DNA from: Panax quinquefolius
Taxonomy: Eukaryota; Streptophyta; Magnoliopsida; Apiales; Araliaceae
Reading direction: 5' to 3'
DNA: 64,000 nt
NCBI GenBank assembly: GCA_020205615.1
Contig: CM035167.1
Location: forward strand, 30,703,130-30,767,129
In this document: positions 1 to 11,578 of the stretch, piece by piece
Position numbering within the stretch: the first letter of the stretch is position 1
How the letters are laid out: each line of letters opens with the position of its first letter
Program-made: the position numbers and the translations under genes
The notes under the pieces: model-generated
What the model was told of the DNA's origin: nothing
The model's database searches: none
Seen by the model: the letters and a program-made list of their open reading frames with translations, nothing else

Positions 1-670
1 AAGTTGTATCATCAATTCCTTCATTTCTACCGGCGCCATACGATATAGAGATTTTGAAATCGGTGTCGTTTCTGGTGTTAAGTCTATTACGAATTCGATT
101 TCTCTATCTCGCGGAAGACCATGGAAAACGTCCGGAAACACATCTTGAAATTCATTGACTACAGATATATCCTTAATTTCTACTCCTTTTTTTGAGTATC
201 TATGATGTAAGCTAAATAACCTACACATCATTTCCTTAACAATTTTTCTTGGCCTACATCATCGTAATATAACACGATTACTTAAGCGATGAGCTACCAT
301 AAAACACTACCTTAGACTTACTTAGAGTCTGAAGGTTCACACATTTGTTCTGACAGTCAATTACCGCTATATGGTTATATAACCAATCCATTCCCAATAT
401 TACGTCTAATTCTCCCAGTCTAATAGAAATCAATTCTACGCTCAGGTCATGTCCTCTAATGTTTGCGTGGCAATTTTGATATACATATTCTACATAGATT
501 ATTTCCTTATTCGCAACTTCTACATTCAAAGGATCTTCTAAACGTTCTCGGGGTGTACTAAGTTTACTAGCAAATTTTTCAGATATAAAAGAACATGTGG
601 CACCTGAATCAAATAATACATAAGTATTTATATTATTGATTGGGATTATACCTGATACCACGTCTTTCAC
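1..670 (-). pseudogene. pol: Aspartic protease and start of RT of a Ty3/gypsy polyprotein (broken)
   Basis: The open stretch 278-670 encodes a retropepsin-like protease with the catalytic triad in VLFDSGAT, followed by the family-typical ILGMDWL segment near its C-terminus. From 277 down to 1 the frame is broken by several stops. The linker before RT is still readable at about 1-155, with VFPDVF and then LYRMAP, the segment that normally precedes the RT fingers. The protease would mature the gag-pol polyprotein inside virus-like particles. The protease frame differs from the upstream zinc-knuckle frame and stops separate them. This is a decayed copy with no sign of function. Confidence 0.85.
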
Positions 671-687
671 AGCTACTATGTCCTAGA

Positions 688-1066
688 CGTTCAAGTTAAA
701 GGTTCGGGTGGTTGATCGGTTGGGTTGCGCAGTCCACCAATAATTAACTTGCTTCCTCCCCCCTGGTCTCCATCATATCCACCACTTCCTTTCTTTGGGC
801 AATCCTTTATCTGGTGCTCTGTTGATCCACAAGAAAAACATCCCCTGATCTTCTTTGGTTTCGGGCAATTTGGCGATATGCGCACATCTTGGTCGCAATT
901 ATAGCACGTGATCTTTCCTTTCCAGCACTCCCCCTGATGACTCCTCCCACACTTTTTAGAAGCTTCAGTCCTTTTCTTGAAGTTTCCCTGGTGACTTTCA
1001 CCTTGATTAGTGTTTATATTGTTGTTATTATTTTTCCATTTCCTCTTTCCCAGAAATTTATACTAT
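688..1066 (-). pseudogene. gag: C-terminal gag fragment with CCHC zinc knuckles
   Basis: Minus-strand frame with a cluster of zinc-knuckle motifs that bind the genomic RNA in the capsid. The last knuckle is complete (CFSCGSTEHQIKDC, C-x2-C-x4-H-x4-C). The one before it (CYNC...RISPNC) has Arg where His is expected. A partial third (KCGRSHQGEC) lies further upstream. An Asn-rich stretch at about 1030-1055 precedes them. The N-terminal gag domain is absent: at about 1067-1074 the frame runs straight into LTR sequence, so a deletion joined gag to the LTR. The frame ends at 691, before the protease, which lies in another frame. Confidence 0.85.
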
Positions 1067-1073
1067 TGTTTAT

Positions 1074-1361
1074 ATCTCGGAATTTCAAAATAAATCTCCG
1101 AGCAGAAACGGATGAATAGTGCCTATTTCATCTTTTTTCTCTGAAAATATTTTTGTTTCCGGAAATTTTTTATTTTCATCTTAAAAATTCTTACTCGTTC
1201 AGACTAGCTCGTAGCCAGAATACTCCCAACTTATAATCATCCTAGGTTATAGAACGATTAATAAACACATAGCACATGATAGTATTAATAAAAATTAGTT
1301 TTATTAATAACTACTTCTTTAAACCTAAATTCTGGACAGCCCGAATTTCCGGGTCGTCACA
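1074..1361 (-). repeat. 5' LTR remnant (A2-like) of the left-edge element
   Basis: The sequence matches the start of the two A2 LTRs ending at 13155 and 23467, including the shared blocks around CTCGGAGATTTATTTTG and GAATAGTGCC in their own orientations. It begins at 1361 with TGTGACGACC and is cut off after about 290 bp, where gag sequence follows directly. Confidence 0.8.
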
Positions 1362-2066
1362 TCATGACATACGGAGATGTCTTACTCAAAGCATTTATCA
1401 TCTTTGATGATTTGCATTCTTATCTTTTTTGTTATAACTCCTATATACTCAGCACACATCGCTTCTTTGCTAGTAGTCCATATGGTGCTCTGAGTGGTTT
1501 TCCACAAACAACCAACAAACAAATTCCCGTCTCATCTACACTGCCCAACAACAATGAGTTTGATCGGTTGCCAGTTTTGTATATACCTTCGCTCTCTGAA
1601 GGAATTGTTTAGCCCAGCTCCCATATGTCAACTATCAAACTTATGATTGTACCACAACCTAACTTCTTTTAACATATATGAACCATTCAACTATAATGTT
1701 CGTTAAGTCAACTTCTTATTCCTTACGGCTTTCTGGCAACTAAATGCCATACCTCAGGATTAATTTCTTATCGTCTAAGTCATACAAAGCTTTTGTATAA
1801 TTAAACGATCATTCAATGTCAATACTATAAGGTCATAGCGTTAAACATTTCATATGAACTTATTCTTACCTTACAACGTCCAGTTCCTTCAACTCGGAAC
1901 GTTTATCCAAGTTATACTTATTAACTCGGCTTCATAACATTATAAGTTATTATCCTTAACTCAGTTTCTTCACCGTTCACGGTTAAATCTTAGTCTTCAT
2001 TACCTTACAGCCAAACCATACACGGAGTGTAGGTTCTGCCCGTTTAATATTCGCTTACACTCAACC

Positions 2067-2071
2067 CTTAC
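2067..2071. repeat. Target-site duplication CTTAC, left copy
   Basis: Five-base direct repeat paired with 5755-5759, flanking the TG...CA ends of the solo A1 LTR. Confidence 0.92.
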
Positions 2072-3030
2072 TGTAACGCCCGAGAAAATCAGATTTTTGA
2101 GAATTAAATTTTTATTTTTATTAAATGAATTTAATTGATTATTTATGGAGCAAGCTAATCGAACGTCGTTCTCTGACCTAGAAATGTCAGAATGTCGTAA
2201 GATTTTGGCTGCATTGTAGAATTAAAGTGTTTGAATTTCCAAGACGAAAAATAAAAGCTTTCCGAAAAATTTTCTGAAAAATACTATTCACGCATTTCTG
2301 CTAGGGAATTATTTTTGAACTTCTGAGAAATACGTAACGATATAATATCGAGGTGAGATGGAATATCCAATAATATTTCAGTTATGGAAAATGTAATATT
2401 TCGTCTGTGGACTTAAAACCTAACGTTTAAGGAAAATGATTTACGAGAAGGAAATATAATGTGATTAATGAATAAAACAATGATCGTATAATACGTAGGT
2501 ATTATACGAAGTAATAAATACGAGTATTATACGAAAATGTATGAATGTTGTTATATCATGATGAATAAGTATACGAGAGGAATACAAGATGAATACATGA
2601 ATTATACGTTATAAGGCTTTAAGTCAAATATAATGGATTTGTTGAATTGTGTAGGAAATTATATTATACAATAAGAAGTGTGATAAGGCCCAAATGTAAG
2701 TATGGTTAAGTCCAAGGTAAGTTAATGAACAAGCCCAAGTGTTTGTTTAATTACAAGCCCAAAGTATAATTTAAGTTAGTTAACCTAATTAATAAGGTAA
2801 GCCCAAATATAAGTTAATTAAATTAAGACTAAGGCCCATTTAATGATTCTATGGGTAAAGTTTGATCCATGGGGCAACCCATGGGTGAAGTGGTGGGCAA
2901 GAACTTTGTGTGGTGGGCAAGAATTAAGTTTGATGGCCAAGTTTACTTAAGCCTTAAGTTAGGAGTAGTAAGGAGGTTTATTAAGGAGGTGGGATGACTT
3001 ATGACTCTTTTACCGTCACTTTAGAAATCC

Positions 3031-3039
3031 TATAAATAG
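3031..3039 (+). promoter_or_regulatory. TATA box of solo A1 LTR
   Basis: TATAAATAG, about 960 bp into the LTR and downstream of the GCCCA cluster. The same motif at the matching place is present in the A1 LTR at 42246. Confidence 0.75.
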
Positions 3040-4111
3040 AGGAGGAGATGGCTCATTATTTGGTTGTTAGTTTTCATCCATTTCAAAACAACTTAAGTGT
3101 TAGAGAGGATAAGCACTTTGAAGCTTAACATCTATTATTAGATGTTTTCCACTAACAACTTATAGCTTATTTGCTTGAGAGAAAAAGCTAGAAGAGCAAG
3201 AAAGCTAGTCTTTCATATTTCAAAGAATCAAGAAGGAGATTAAAGATTAAGCAAAAGTTATTCAAGAGTAAGTAATCTTATACCATTATTCTCTTTCTCT
3301 TCCATTGTTAGAGAAGCGGGTGGTGGTAAAACATGTATGCTAAGAAGGGGTTGAAATGATAAATCAAAGGGCTTAAGTCTTAATAAGCCGTATAAGTCAT
3401 GAATAAATCACTCAATCATAAATAAGTTATGAACTTATAATGAACGTATTTAATCTTGTAACATGGTTACACAAATGAAGTTAGTGTGTTAACAAGAAGT
3501 AAGAATAATGATTAAAGGACTTAACTCATTAATAAGTCATAAGCAATAAAATTAAGTATGTTATACTTTAATAAGTAAATAAGTTCATGAAGAACATACA
3601 ATGATTTCACATGAAAATAAGATGCTGTAATATGTATGTCAAGATATTAGTAGGATGGATTGAATCCAATTGAAACAGTTTAAAAATCTCAAGTAACGAA
3701 GTTTCGCCGGAATTCACACGATTAGACGACGATCGTCGAATTCATGAAATTCTTGGAATGGAAGTCGAATTTTGATATTGAGCTTGGAAACATTGGTTTT
3801 CAATGGAGATAATTCATATTTGTCATTATAGAGTTGCGGACTCGAAAATGGCTAGATTCCGGCTTAGAACGAAGAAACGAGCGTTGAACGTCCACGAACA
3901 TTTATCGATATCGTTAAAAAGGGACTAATATGTGAAATTTTAGCAAACGAAGTTGAATAGATAAAATTATTGCATGACCACATAGAGTAGGTGATTTGTG
4001 AACCGTAGGCTCTTGAACGAGCAAAATTGGACTTATAACGAAGAAGTTACGAAGCCAGGAATCTCACTAAAAGAAAAGTCTGTCAAATTTTTCTGGTGCA
4101 CAGAGCTGGAA

Positions 4112-4318
4112 GCCATGGCGCGCAGATCCAAGGCCAATAGCCCGTCTGTGCAGTATACCGAGCTTGGCCGAAAGCAAAGCCAAAAACTTTCGAAGAGTGG
4201 CGGTAACGCTAAGCAGTTAACAAAGGGACTCATGGCCAGTCACGAGTCCGGTCTCCAAGCCCTAATGAGCGACGCCGCAGCGTGGCATAACAAAGGAACA
4301 CTGGCGCCGCAACGCCAG
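4112..4318 (+). repeat. GC-rich hairpin repeat block in A1 LTR
   Basis: A GC-rich island in AT-rich LTR sequence, with units related to GGCGCCGCAGCGCC near 4268-4280 and 4301-4317. It occupies the same position as the blocks at 43119-43330, 6466-6632 and 17268-17398, inside the predicted leader intron. The open frame over it (3998-4324) is not supported as a gene. Confidence 0.6.
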
Positions 4319-7300
4319 ACTTAAAACTTAGACAATGAAGAATGGTTACAAGTGGAAATGAATGGGAATTGTTAACAATGAGTTAAGGAACTTAATCAAA
4401 CATTGTTAAGTTATAATTAAACCCCAAGTATGATATCTTAGGGTTAAAGAAAGTCAATTGAATATGAACGTGAGCTAGACGTAATAAGTACACATAACCA
4501 ATGACGATCGAGTTTCGATTAATAACGTAAGGACGTTAATAAGCCGTGAGGAAAGATGATTAACTCGAACCGAGTTGTATTACTGAAATAATTTCACTTA
4601 AGTGTTATAAGAGAACGAAGTTGGTAAGGACGATGTAAATGAATGATGGAAAGCCGAAACCATTAATTTACAAATCTAATACGGGATTAGATTGAGAAGT
4701 AGGGTAAGATTCTTTAGGAGCCAAGTATGTTCATTCATGACCTAATGTGGTATATTATGTGATTATGTGTTGTAGAGACTGTAAAGACTCAAAGGAAACG
4801 TAATTATTTGGTTGCACGCTGAAGGCAAGTTTTTCTTAAACGCTTGTCTAACCTTCGTGTTAGCCAGGTTTTCAAATGATTCAAATTATGAGATGCATGC
4901 ATGGTTTTGAAGAAAGAGTCGATGCCAGTTTTAGCTCGGCTAGACTAATCGTGATAGATTGATTAAACTGTTTACAAGTCTTTCAATATAGAATTGCTAA
5001 CGCTATCCTACACCAATTATTGGGTACAGATTCAAGGTAAGCCTGAATATGAATAAACAAATGTATTTTCATCGAGTACTCGATGGGCACGTGAGGTTGC
5101 CACAACTTAAACGTACACACATTTAATGGATGTAGTGTTGATCAACATAGGGTACTATAGGCTGATCACCTAGATGTACTCGTAAGCTATGCCAGACTTA
5201 CAGACTTCGTGCCGGGTTGTCCTTTTCAAAGAAACTATAAGACGTTCATGTCTTGAACTAGAATTGATGATTTGCGGAATATTGTTATTGCAAAATGTTT
5301 TAAAGGAAAAAGGAAAGCTATTTTGAATTATTGATTGTACTTCGTAACTATCATCCAGTTATTGAATATATACGATTTCATATGCTTCAAGCATGCTTTT
5401 AAAAATGAAATTATTGTACTTGCTGAGCTTGTTATGCTCACACTTGCTTTAACCATATGATTGCAGCTTAGACGATATGACCAAAGGATTCGACAAGGAT
5501 AAAGTGAAGGCTAAAGCGAACTTGTAGCGTACCTATGTAATAGTATAAGTTTGTAACGATACTATTTGATATTATGACAAGAACAAATGTAACGGTTATA
5601 AAGAACCTGGGAAATGGTAGTATTGTTTTGGAAAATATATATATAAGACAGATTCATTCTTTTGAGGCTTTTTCAATTGAATGTTTGTGTGAACTGTAGC
5701 ACCGTGGAGCACTATCTGTCGGGTTGAAAGAGACCCGAATTTGGGGGCGTCACACTTACGTGGGTTAAAGTGTTCAACACTTCATTCTAACATTCTCTAT
5801 CCGACTCATACTCGGACTTTCTTTAATCTTATTACCGTTCGTTGCGGCTTTCCTTGATAAATAATATCTTACTTACTACCTTCATTAACGTCTAAGTCAT
5901 ACAACCATTGTACACTTAGAACGTTCGTCCAACTCGAATACGATTCACGAGGATCGTTTATGTATTCGACGTTCACTTTGCACGTCTCTTAATCTTTCAT
6001 TCAACCTTCGCTCAAGGTTTTATTTGCTTTCATCATTATTCAACCCATGAACCCCATGTTCATTATTCTTTCTTAATGTCGAAGCCATAATATTCGTTGT
6101 ATGCTAAGACCGATCGTTCATTGCAACAACGTTGCGTTCACAGCGTCTATATGCTTTACCCTTATCTCTCATTACCATGACATAACATCGAAATGTTATT
6201 CATTACCTTCATCACTCATTGTCCAAGGAATCACAATCATAGCAATCCCTCACGTTCGTTCATTACGGCTACAGTCCCCAAATATCGGTTACGGAATCAG
6301 CGTTTGCATTCTTTTAGTCTCATTTAATCTTTTCGTTTAACTTTTACTAAAGGTTTAACTTGCTTGCTTAAGCGTTATCTTAGGTGAACTTATATGTTCA
6401 TACTTCTTTCTTGCACATCCCCCAGTATTTGAGGAATAAAAATCTCATTTCTGGGCATTGCCCTGCACCGGCGCTGCGACGCCATTCCTCCCTCTCTCTC
6501 TCTCGCGCTGCGGGGCGACCTACTCCACCTCCTTCCTTAGCCTGGCACTGCGGTGCCAAACCCTTTGTTATCTCTCGTGCTGCGACGCCAATTAACAGCA
6601 CTTGAAGCCCGAGCTCGCGCTGCGGCGCCGAGCCAAAACCCTAGAAAAGTTTTCTAAGTGTTAAGTCAAGTTTGAGACGCGTACTTTGCGATCTCATAAC
6701 TCCTTCGTTATAACTCTGAACGAGGTTGTTCCAAAGCCATTTTCATTTTTATCTTAATACTTTAACCCCCATCGAGCATAATTTTATTCTAACTTGATTA
6801 CGTGTCATTCGATTGTCTTGATCTTCACCCTTCGTTCATTTTACGTTTTTAACGTTCTTCGCTCGTTCGTCCGTAATTCGGTCATCCGAACTCGGAACTT
6901 ATTCGTTCTTGAGTCCACGACTCACGTTTTCTACATTCTCTTACTTTCTTATGAAACCCTGCACGTTCAGGTTCATTTACTAACTTTCTAATTCTCATTC
7001 GTCTTTTACAAAAATTTCGCCATAACTTCGTTATAGCTCAATTTTAATCCATTCTTTATGAACGTTTCTAACGTTCCTAACCAAGCAATAAGAAACTAAC
7101 TTATACGCGATTGTTTTAAACTTGTCCATCAACAACAATTATCCTACGATGATTTTAAACTTTTCCATCAACAACAATTATCCTACGATGGTTTTAAATT
7201 TGTCCATCAACAACATTCTTCGTGTTCTTCGCGTGTTCTTCGCGTTCTTCGTTCGTTCTTCATTTTAATAGATATTTTGGATTATGATTCTACTTTTTCT

Positions 7301-7637
7301 TGGAATTTGATGTTATAGAACATCATTCCTTACTTATTTAACCTACTCATTCATAATATTCATTCGGATCGCTCAACATCCTCATAAATCTTATACTTCC
7401 TTAAGAAATTTACAACTAAACTTCTAATTCTTATTTCTTCGTTTTCTCATGATTTCAATCATATGAAATCATTTCTAACATCATCTTCTCCCTATTCTTA
7501 TGTTTTAATCATATGAAATCACTTTTGATCCTAGTATTCATGCTCACGCTCATCCTCTTCTTCTCCCAACCGAGCTCTCTCTCTCTCTCTCTCAAGTGTA
7601 GGATTTTCAAAATCCTAGAAAATGAAAATCTTGCTTT

Positions 7638-7646
7638 CTATTTATA
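7638..7646 (-). promoter_or_regulatory. TATA box of A2 LTR copy 1
   Basis: TATAAATAG on the minus strand, followed 45-70 bp downstream by a GA-repeat tract (7569-7594). Copy 2 has the same arrangement at 18568-18576. Confidence 0.7.
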
Positions 7647-7760
7647 GAAAACCAAAGCTAGGGCAATTTGGTCATTTCGCCCCTAACCTCTTTACTATTC
7701 CCACCTCCTACAACACTTAGCCACCAAGTAAACTTGGCCTCCACCCGTTACTTGGTGGCC

Positions 7761-7765
7761 AAGTG
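7761..7765. repeat. Target-site duplication AAGTG, left copy
   Basis: Paired with 12347-12351, at the TG...CA ends of the solo B LTR. Confidence 0.9.
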
Positions 7766-8152
7766 TGTAATAACCCGATATTTTCTATAAAAGTAAATAA
7801 GAAATTTTGCATATAAATTTTTTATTTATTTATTTTCAATAATGAGAATAAGTGACAGGTAATGTGTATGATAAATACGAATATATTTATTACTTAAAAA
7901 ATTATAAATAATTTTAGAATTATTAATTACTACAAATTATATTCTTATGGTAATTAATTTCATTAAGTAGAAATGTTTTATTATTTATTTTCCATGAAAA
8001 TATAATTTCTATATTATTTAAATAATATATGAAGTGACAATTAGAATTATGATAATAAATATTTTATTATATGAATCTGTTCAGAATATTTAAGTTAATT
8101 ATTTTAACTTGATTATTGATGATGTGTACGAAGGATAAGTTAGATATGGAAT

Positions 8153-8580
8153 CCAAACCCTAAATTGGACTTTTATCCAGTAATGGGAATACTAATGTAA
8201 TATTAATAATAATTTAATTTTCAGTGCTATAAATATATACCGTATATCTGTAGACTATTAATGTTGATCAATTATGGTAAATTAGGTCATAAACTAATAT
8301 TCTGTTATTAAACCCTAATTATTAAACTCAGTTATGAGTTAAGACTGGGTAGTAGTTGTGTTATATGAATTTACTGTGTATTAGAATGTCTGTAATTAGA
8401 AGAAACCCTAATTACTGTAAATTATACGGATAATTAGGAAAAACCCTAATTATTATTTGAAAACCCTAATTTTAATTTATTGTGTTTAATTAAGATGTTA
8501 TGGCACTTTATTTTTAATTTGTCAAACCCTAGAAATTAATTGGGAAATTGTAAGATTTACAATCTAATGATTAAACCCTA
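8153..8580 (+). promoter_or_regulatory. Telo-box cluster upstream of B LTR TATA box
   Basis: Five AAACCCTAA motifs (near 8155, 8310, 8403, 8441, 8461) and two AAACCCTAG variants (near 8524 and 8573) lie within 430 bp, ending about 195 bp before the TATA-like box at 8774. Telo-boxes are known plant promoter elements. The same cluster is kept in the B fragment at 18693-19513. Confidence 0.65.
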
Positions 8581-8773
8581 GATGCAAGCACATTGTACAA
8601 GATTACCCTTGAAACTTTAAGTAAAATTACCAAAATGCCCTTTTTGTCCCATTAGTGTGTTATTAGTGCATTATTGTGCATTATTGCTAGCATATCTTTG
8701 CAAAATCTGGCCATCCACTTTACTCTAGAATTTACTTATGATACTATAGCATTACCAACAATGAATCAGCCAT

Positions 8774-8780
8774 TATAAAC
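8774..8780 (+). promoter_or_regulatory. TATA-like box of B solo LTR
   Basis: TATAAAC, placed downstream of the telo-box cluster and about 200 bp before a donor-like GGTA. It is weaker than the A and D family boxes. Confidence 0.45.
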
Positions 8781-9973
8781 ACATTGCATCAATTTATTTC
8801 ATAATTTAAGAGAGAGAAAGTTTACAAAAGTTGCTCATTCTTATCAACACTCAACCAAGTTCCTCTTTCTCTCTAGCATACGAAATCCTTTGCTAAGATT
8901 AGTCACAAATCGAGCCCCACTAACAACCATAACCAAATCAGTAGCCTAGAATCAAACTTGTTCATAGAAGGTATAAACCTAACTTAAAAATCTGATCTTA
9001 GTTGCTATGTTAGATGTTAGATTTTATGTGTTAAACATGTTAGTTATAGTCTATATTGATGATCCGGGTTGCTAGATGTTGAATCCATAACATCTAGAGG
9101 CTTGGATTAGAGTTTTTACAAAATCTGGAAAAAGGTTAAACTGTGGTCTGACAACAAATGTCAGTGACAATAGATCTTTAGTCGTTTATGATTTTTATTG
9201 TTTTTAAGTTGTTATGTGTAGCCTGTAATGTGGTCTTTAATCTAAAAAAAGAATCAGAGTCAGATCTGTTGTAGATCAAAAGTTATTTAAGGTCAAAGTG
9301 GGTTGAAGCGACATCGACCTATTACCGTTTGAAGCCCAAAATCATTTTAAACTATTCGACAACACTTTTGATCGGCTAGATCTTTTTGTATAAAGTTAAT
9401 TTATGTTTTTTGTTGAATCTAGGTTATATTAGGTCGTTTGTACTTCAATATCATGCCTTGATATCACCTAAATGATAAATGTATGGGAATTAACAGTCGG
9501 TCAAACCAGCCTAGTCGATAACATTTTCTGTTTTTTGGGTAACCCAGAAAACATTTGAGCATAATGACTGACAAGGTTTGACCGGATATTATTTTCTTGA
9601 TTACTTGTTGTTATGGTCATGTTTGGTAATAGATCTGTAGTGTTACATTGAGCTAGAATCTAGAAGTCACAGAACACAAAAACATCACACTATTAGCATG
9701 TAGTGATGATGAAAAGTGGCATTGATAGATCGTTTTTCTTCATTTTTCGGGTAACCTGAAATGAAGAACATGTCTGACAAGGTTTTTGATTGATCATATC
9801 TTACTGTTGTTGCATGTTATAGCTATATTATTTGTTTGTGGTTGTAGTGCTACATCTGTAATACAACTCTAACATAATTTCAAGCCCAGAGATCGTTTGT
9901 ATCATAGAACTAAATTTGGTCAAAGTAAGGCACTCGATGTCTGACATGCGTGTTCTTGGTTTGATGAAGAACA

Positions 9974-10001
9974 CCTATAGCGACAGTTACGTCGCTATAG
10001 G
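9974..10001. repeat. Perfect 11-bp inverted repeat with 6-base loop
   Basis: The arms are CCTATAGCGAC (9974-9984) and GTCGCTATAGG (9991-10001) around AGTTAC. A partial repeat, TAGCGACAGTT, follows at 10009. It is the most GC-rich spot of the B LTR and lies inside its predicted intron. Confidence 0.85.
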
Positions 10002-11513
10002 CCCCTTTAGCGACAGTTGATTTATGAAATTAATTATTTTAATTAAATAATTACAGAAAATTAGTTTTAAATTATTAAAAATACATAATTAATTATTAAA
10101 AATTATTTTAATGTTCGAAAATTATATTTTAATTATTTTGAATATATTTCATAAATATTTAATATTTTTGGAATATTAAAAGTATTTAATTTATTTAATT
10201 ATAATATTAAATAAATTATTTAAAAATGATTTTAATACATGAAAAATCATTTAAAATTATAATATGGTATAAGAAAATATTTTAAGTTATTTTTCATGAC
10301 TTTTAATATTTTGTGGTGAATTTTATTAATTAATTATTATTAATGATATTAAAGTTATTTAATAATTATATTAAATAATTTAGTTTAAAAATGATTTTAT
10401 TATTTTAAAAATCATTTTAAATGGAAATAAAGTGTTTAAAGATATTTTAAGTTATAAAATATAACTTTTAATATTTAAAAGATAATTTCATTAATAATTA
10501 AATATTAATGATATTTATTTAATGATTTGTAATATAAAGTTTATTTAATATTTATATTAAATAAATAGTTTTAAAATGGTTTTATTTACTTAAAATCATT
10601 TAAAAAAGATATTAAGGATTTAAAAATATTTTAAGTTATAATTAATGACTTTTAATTTTTTTATAGATAATGCATTAATATTTTATTATTAATGGTAAGT
10701 ATTTAAAATGACTTTAATTGTTTTTAAATCATTTAATAAGTGTTTTAAAAATGATAAATGTTTTAAAAATAGTTTGAGTTATTATAAATAACTTTTATAT
10801 TTTGGCAATGGTTTCATTAATAGTTTGATATTAATTGAAGATTAATGATAATAGAATTGTTTAATGTTTAAATCATTTAATAATGATTCTGATATTTGAA
10901 AATTCATGATAAATTATAATAAGTGTTTAAAAATTATTTTAAGTCATATGACTGATACTTATGGATATTGAGATACAGAATAGAGTCTTAGACTCGATAA
11001 TTACCCGATAAAGCTGTCAGTGCACCGATAATTTTCAAAAATTGATCTGGACTTAGATATTTTGACTATATTAATGTTTGTTTGAGATGCCATGACTGTT
11101 AGATATGAGTGATAATGTGATTAGGTTATGTGCTGACTGTGAAATGCAGTATTATGTGTTATAGTATATTGTTCTAATAAAACGAATGATCTGATTAATT
11201 ATAAGTTGTGATATAAGAGATAAAAACTAAGTTGCATTCTGTAAGCAACGTATCAGGCAAGTATCCGACCTTTGCATTTCCTTTATGCAATGGACATAAG
11301 TAAGAAGTTTCAGAATTAAATTATTATTATGCTATATTATTAACTCTGTTACGATATACTCTAAATCCGATTATTGTTTATCAACATGTTAGTATATGGT
11401 AATTCAGATATATATATTATGTTCGTTAATTCCTATAAAATGATTATACAAGTGTCCCCACTTGGATAATCATTGCAGTTAAACACATGTTGATACACCT
11501 TTGTCAATTACCC

Positions 11514-11514
<1 letters not shown>

Positions 11515-11575
<61 letters not shown>
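11515..11575. repeat. (TA)n microsatellite
   Basis: About 30 uninterrupted TA units within the solo B LTR. A shorter (AT)n tract lies at 12137-12159. Confidence 0.97.

Positions 11576-11578
<3 letters not shown>

Larger units (their letters stand above)
1..1361 (-). mobile_element. Left-edge Ty3/gypsy element, gag-pol fragment plus 5' LTR remnant
   Basis: A minus-strand LTR retrotransposon enters from the left edge. Reading leftward from 1361 there is an LTR remnant (1074-1361) starting TGTGACGACCCGG, then the zinc-knuckle end of gag, the protease, and the protease-RT linker that runs off position 1. Most of the LTR, the primer-binding site and the N-terminal half of gag are missing, so this copy was internally deleted. 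The LTR tip at 1361 abuts the interior of an A2 LTR. That A2 copy lacks about 1 kb of its 3' end compared with the copy at 14793, which suggests the element inserted there. Its other end and target duplication lie outside the window. Confidence 0.85.
2072..5754 (+). mobile_element. Solo LTR, family A1, 3.68 kb, TSD CTTAC
   Basis: The element starts TGTAACGCCCGAGAAAATC and ends GGGGGCGTCACA. It is flanked by the 5-bp direct repeat CTTAC (2067-2071 and 5755-5759). The uninterrupted target is seen in the related copy near 16550, which reads straight through this point. The ends and interior match the 3' LTR at 41391-44706. With no internal region it is a solo LTR, the usual product of LTR-LTR recombination. 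Visible parts: GCCCA-rich upstream region 2688-2840, TATA box 3031-3039, a strong donor-like GTAAGT at 3268, a GC-rich repeat block 4112-4318, and an acceptor-like TTGCAG ending at 5466. It has no coding capacity. Confidence 0.93.
5760..7765 (-). repeat. Middle piece of A2 LTR copy 1
   Basis: Non-coding LTR sequence matching 16556-18692 at high similarity. It contains the GC-rich block 6466-6632 (five units related to GGCGCTGCGGCGCC on the plus strand), three near-identical units built on CAACAACAATTATCC at about 7125-7215, a CT-run at 7569-7594, and the TATA box 7638-7646. Small open frames here on both strands follow the repeat block and are not genes. Confidence 0.8.

Noticed and set aside
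3998..4324. 108-residue plus-strand open frame
   Set aside because: It lies inside the solo A1 LTR over the GC-rich repeat block, matches no family, and is not kept in the A1 LTR at 41391.
6101..6605. Open frames repeated at 16902-17427
   Set aside because: Both sets are translations of the two A2 LTR copies. Frames are interrupted differently and the apparent ALRR-like peptide comes from the GC repeat.
9974..10001. Inverted repeat as a transcription terminator
   Set aside because: A bacterial-type terminator reading makes no sense in plant LTR DNA, and no T-run follows directly.
11515..11575. (TA)n tract as an origin or matrix-attachment signal
   Set aside because: A simple microsatellite within an LTR; nothing else supports such a role.
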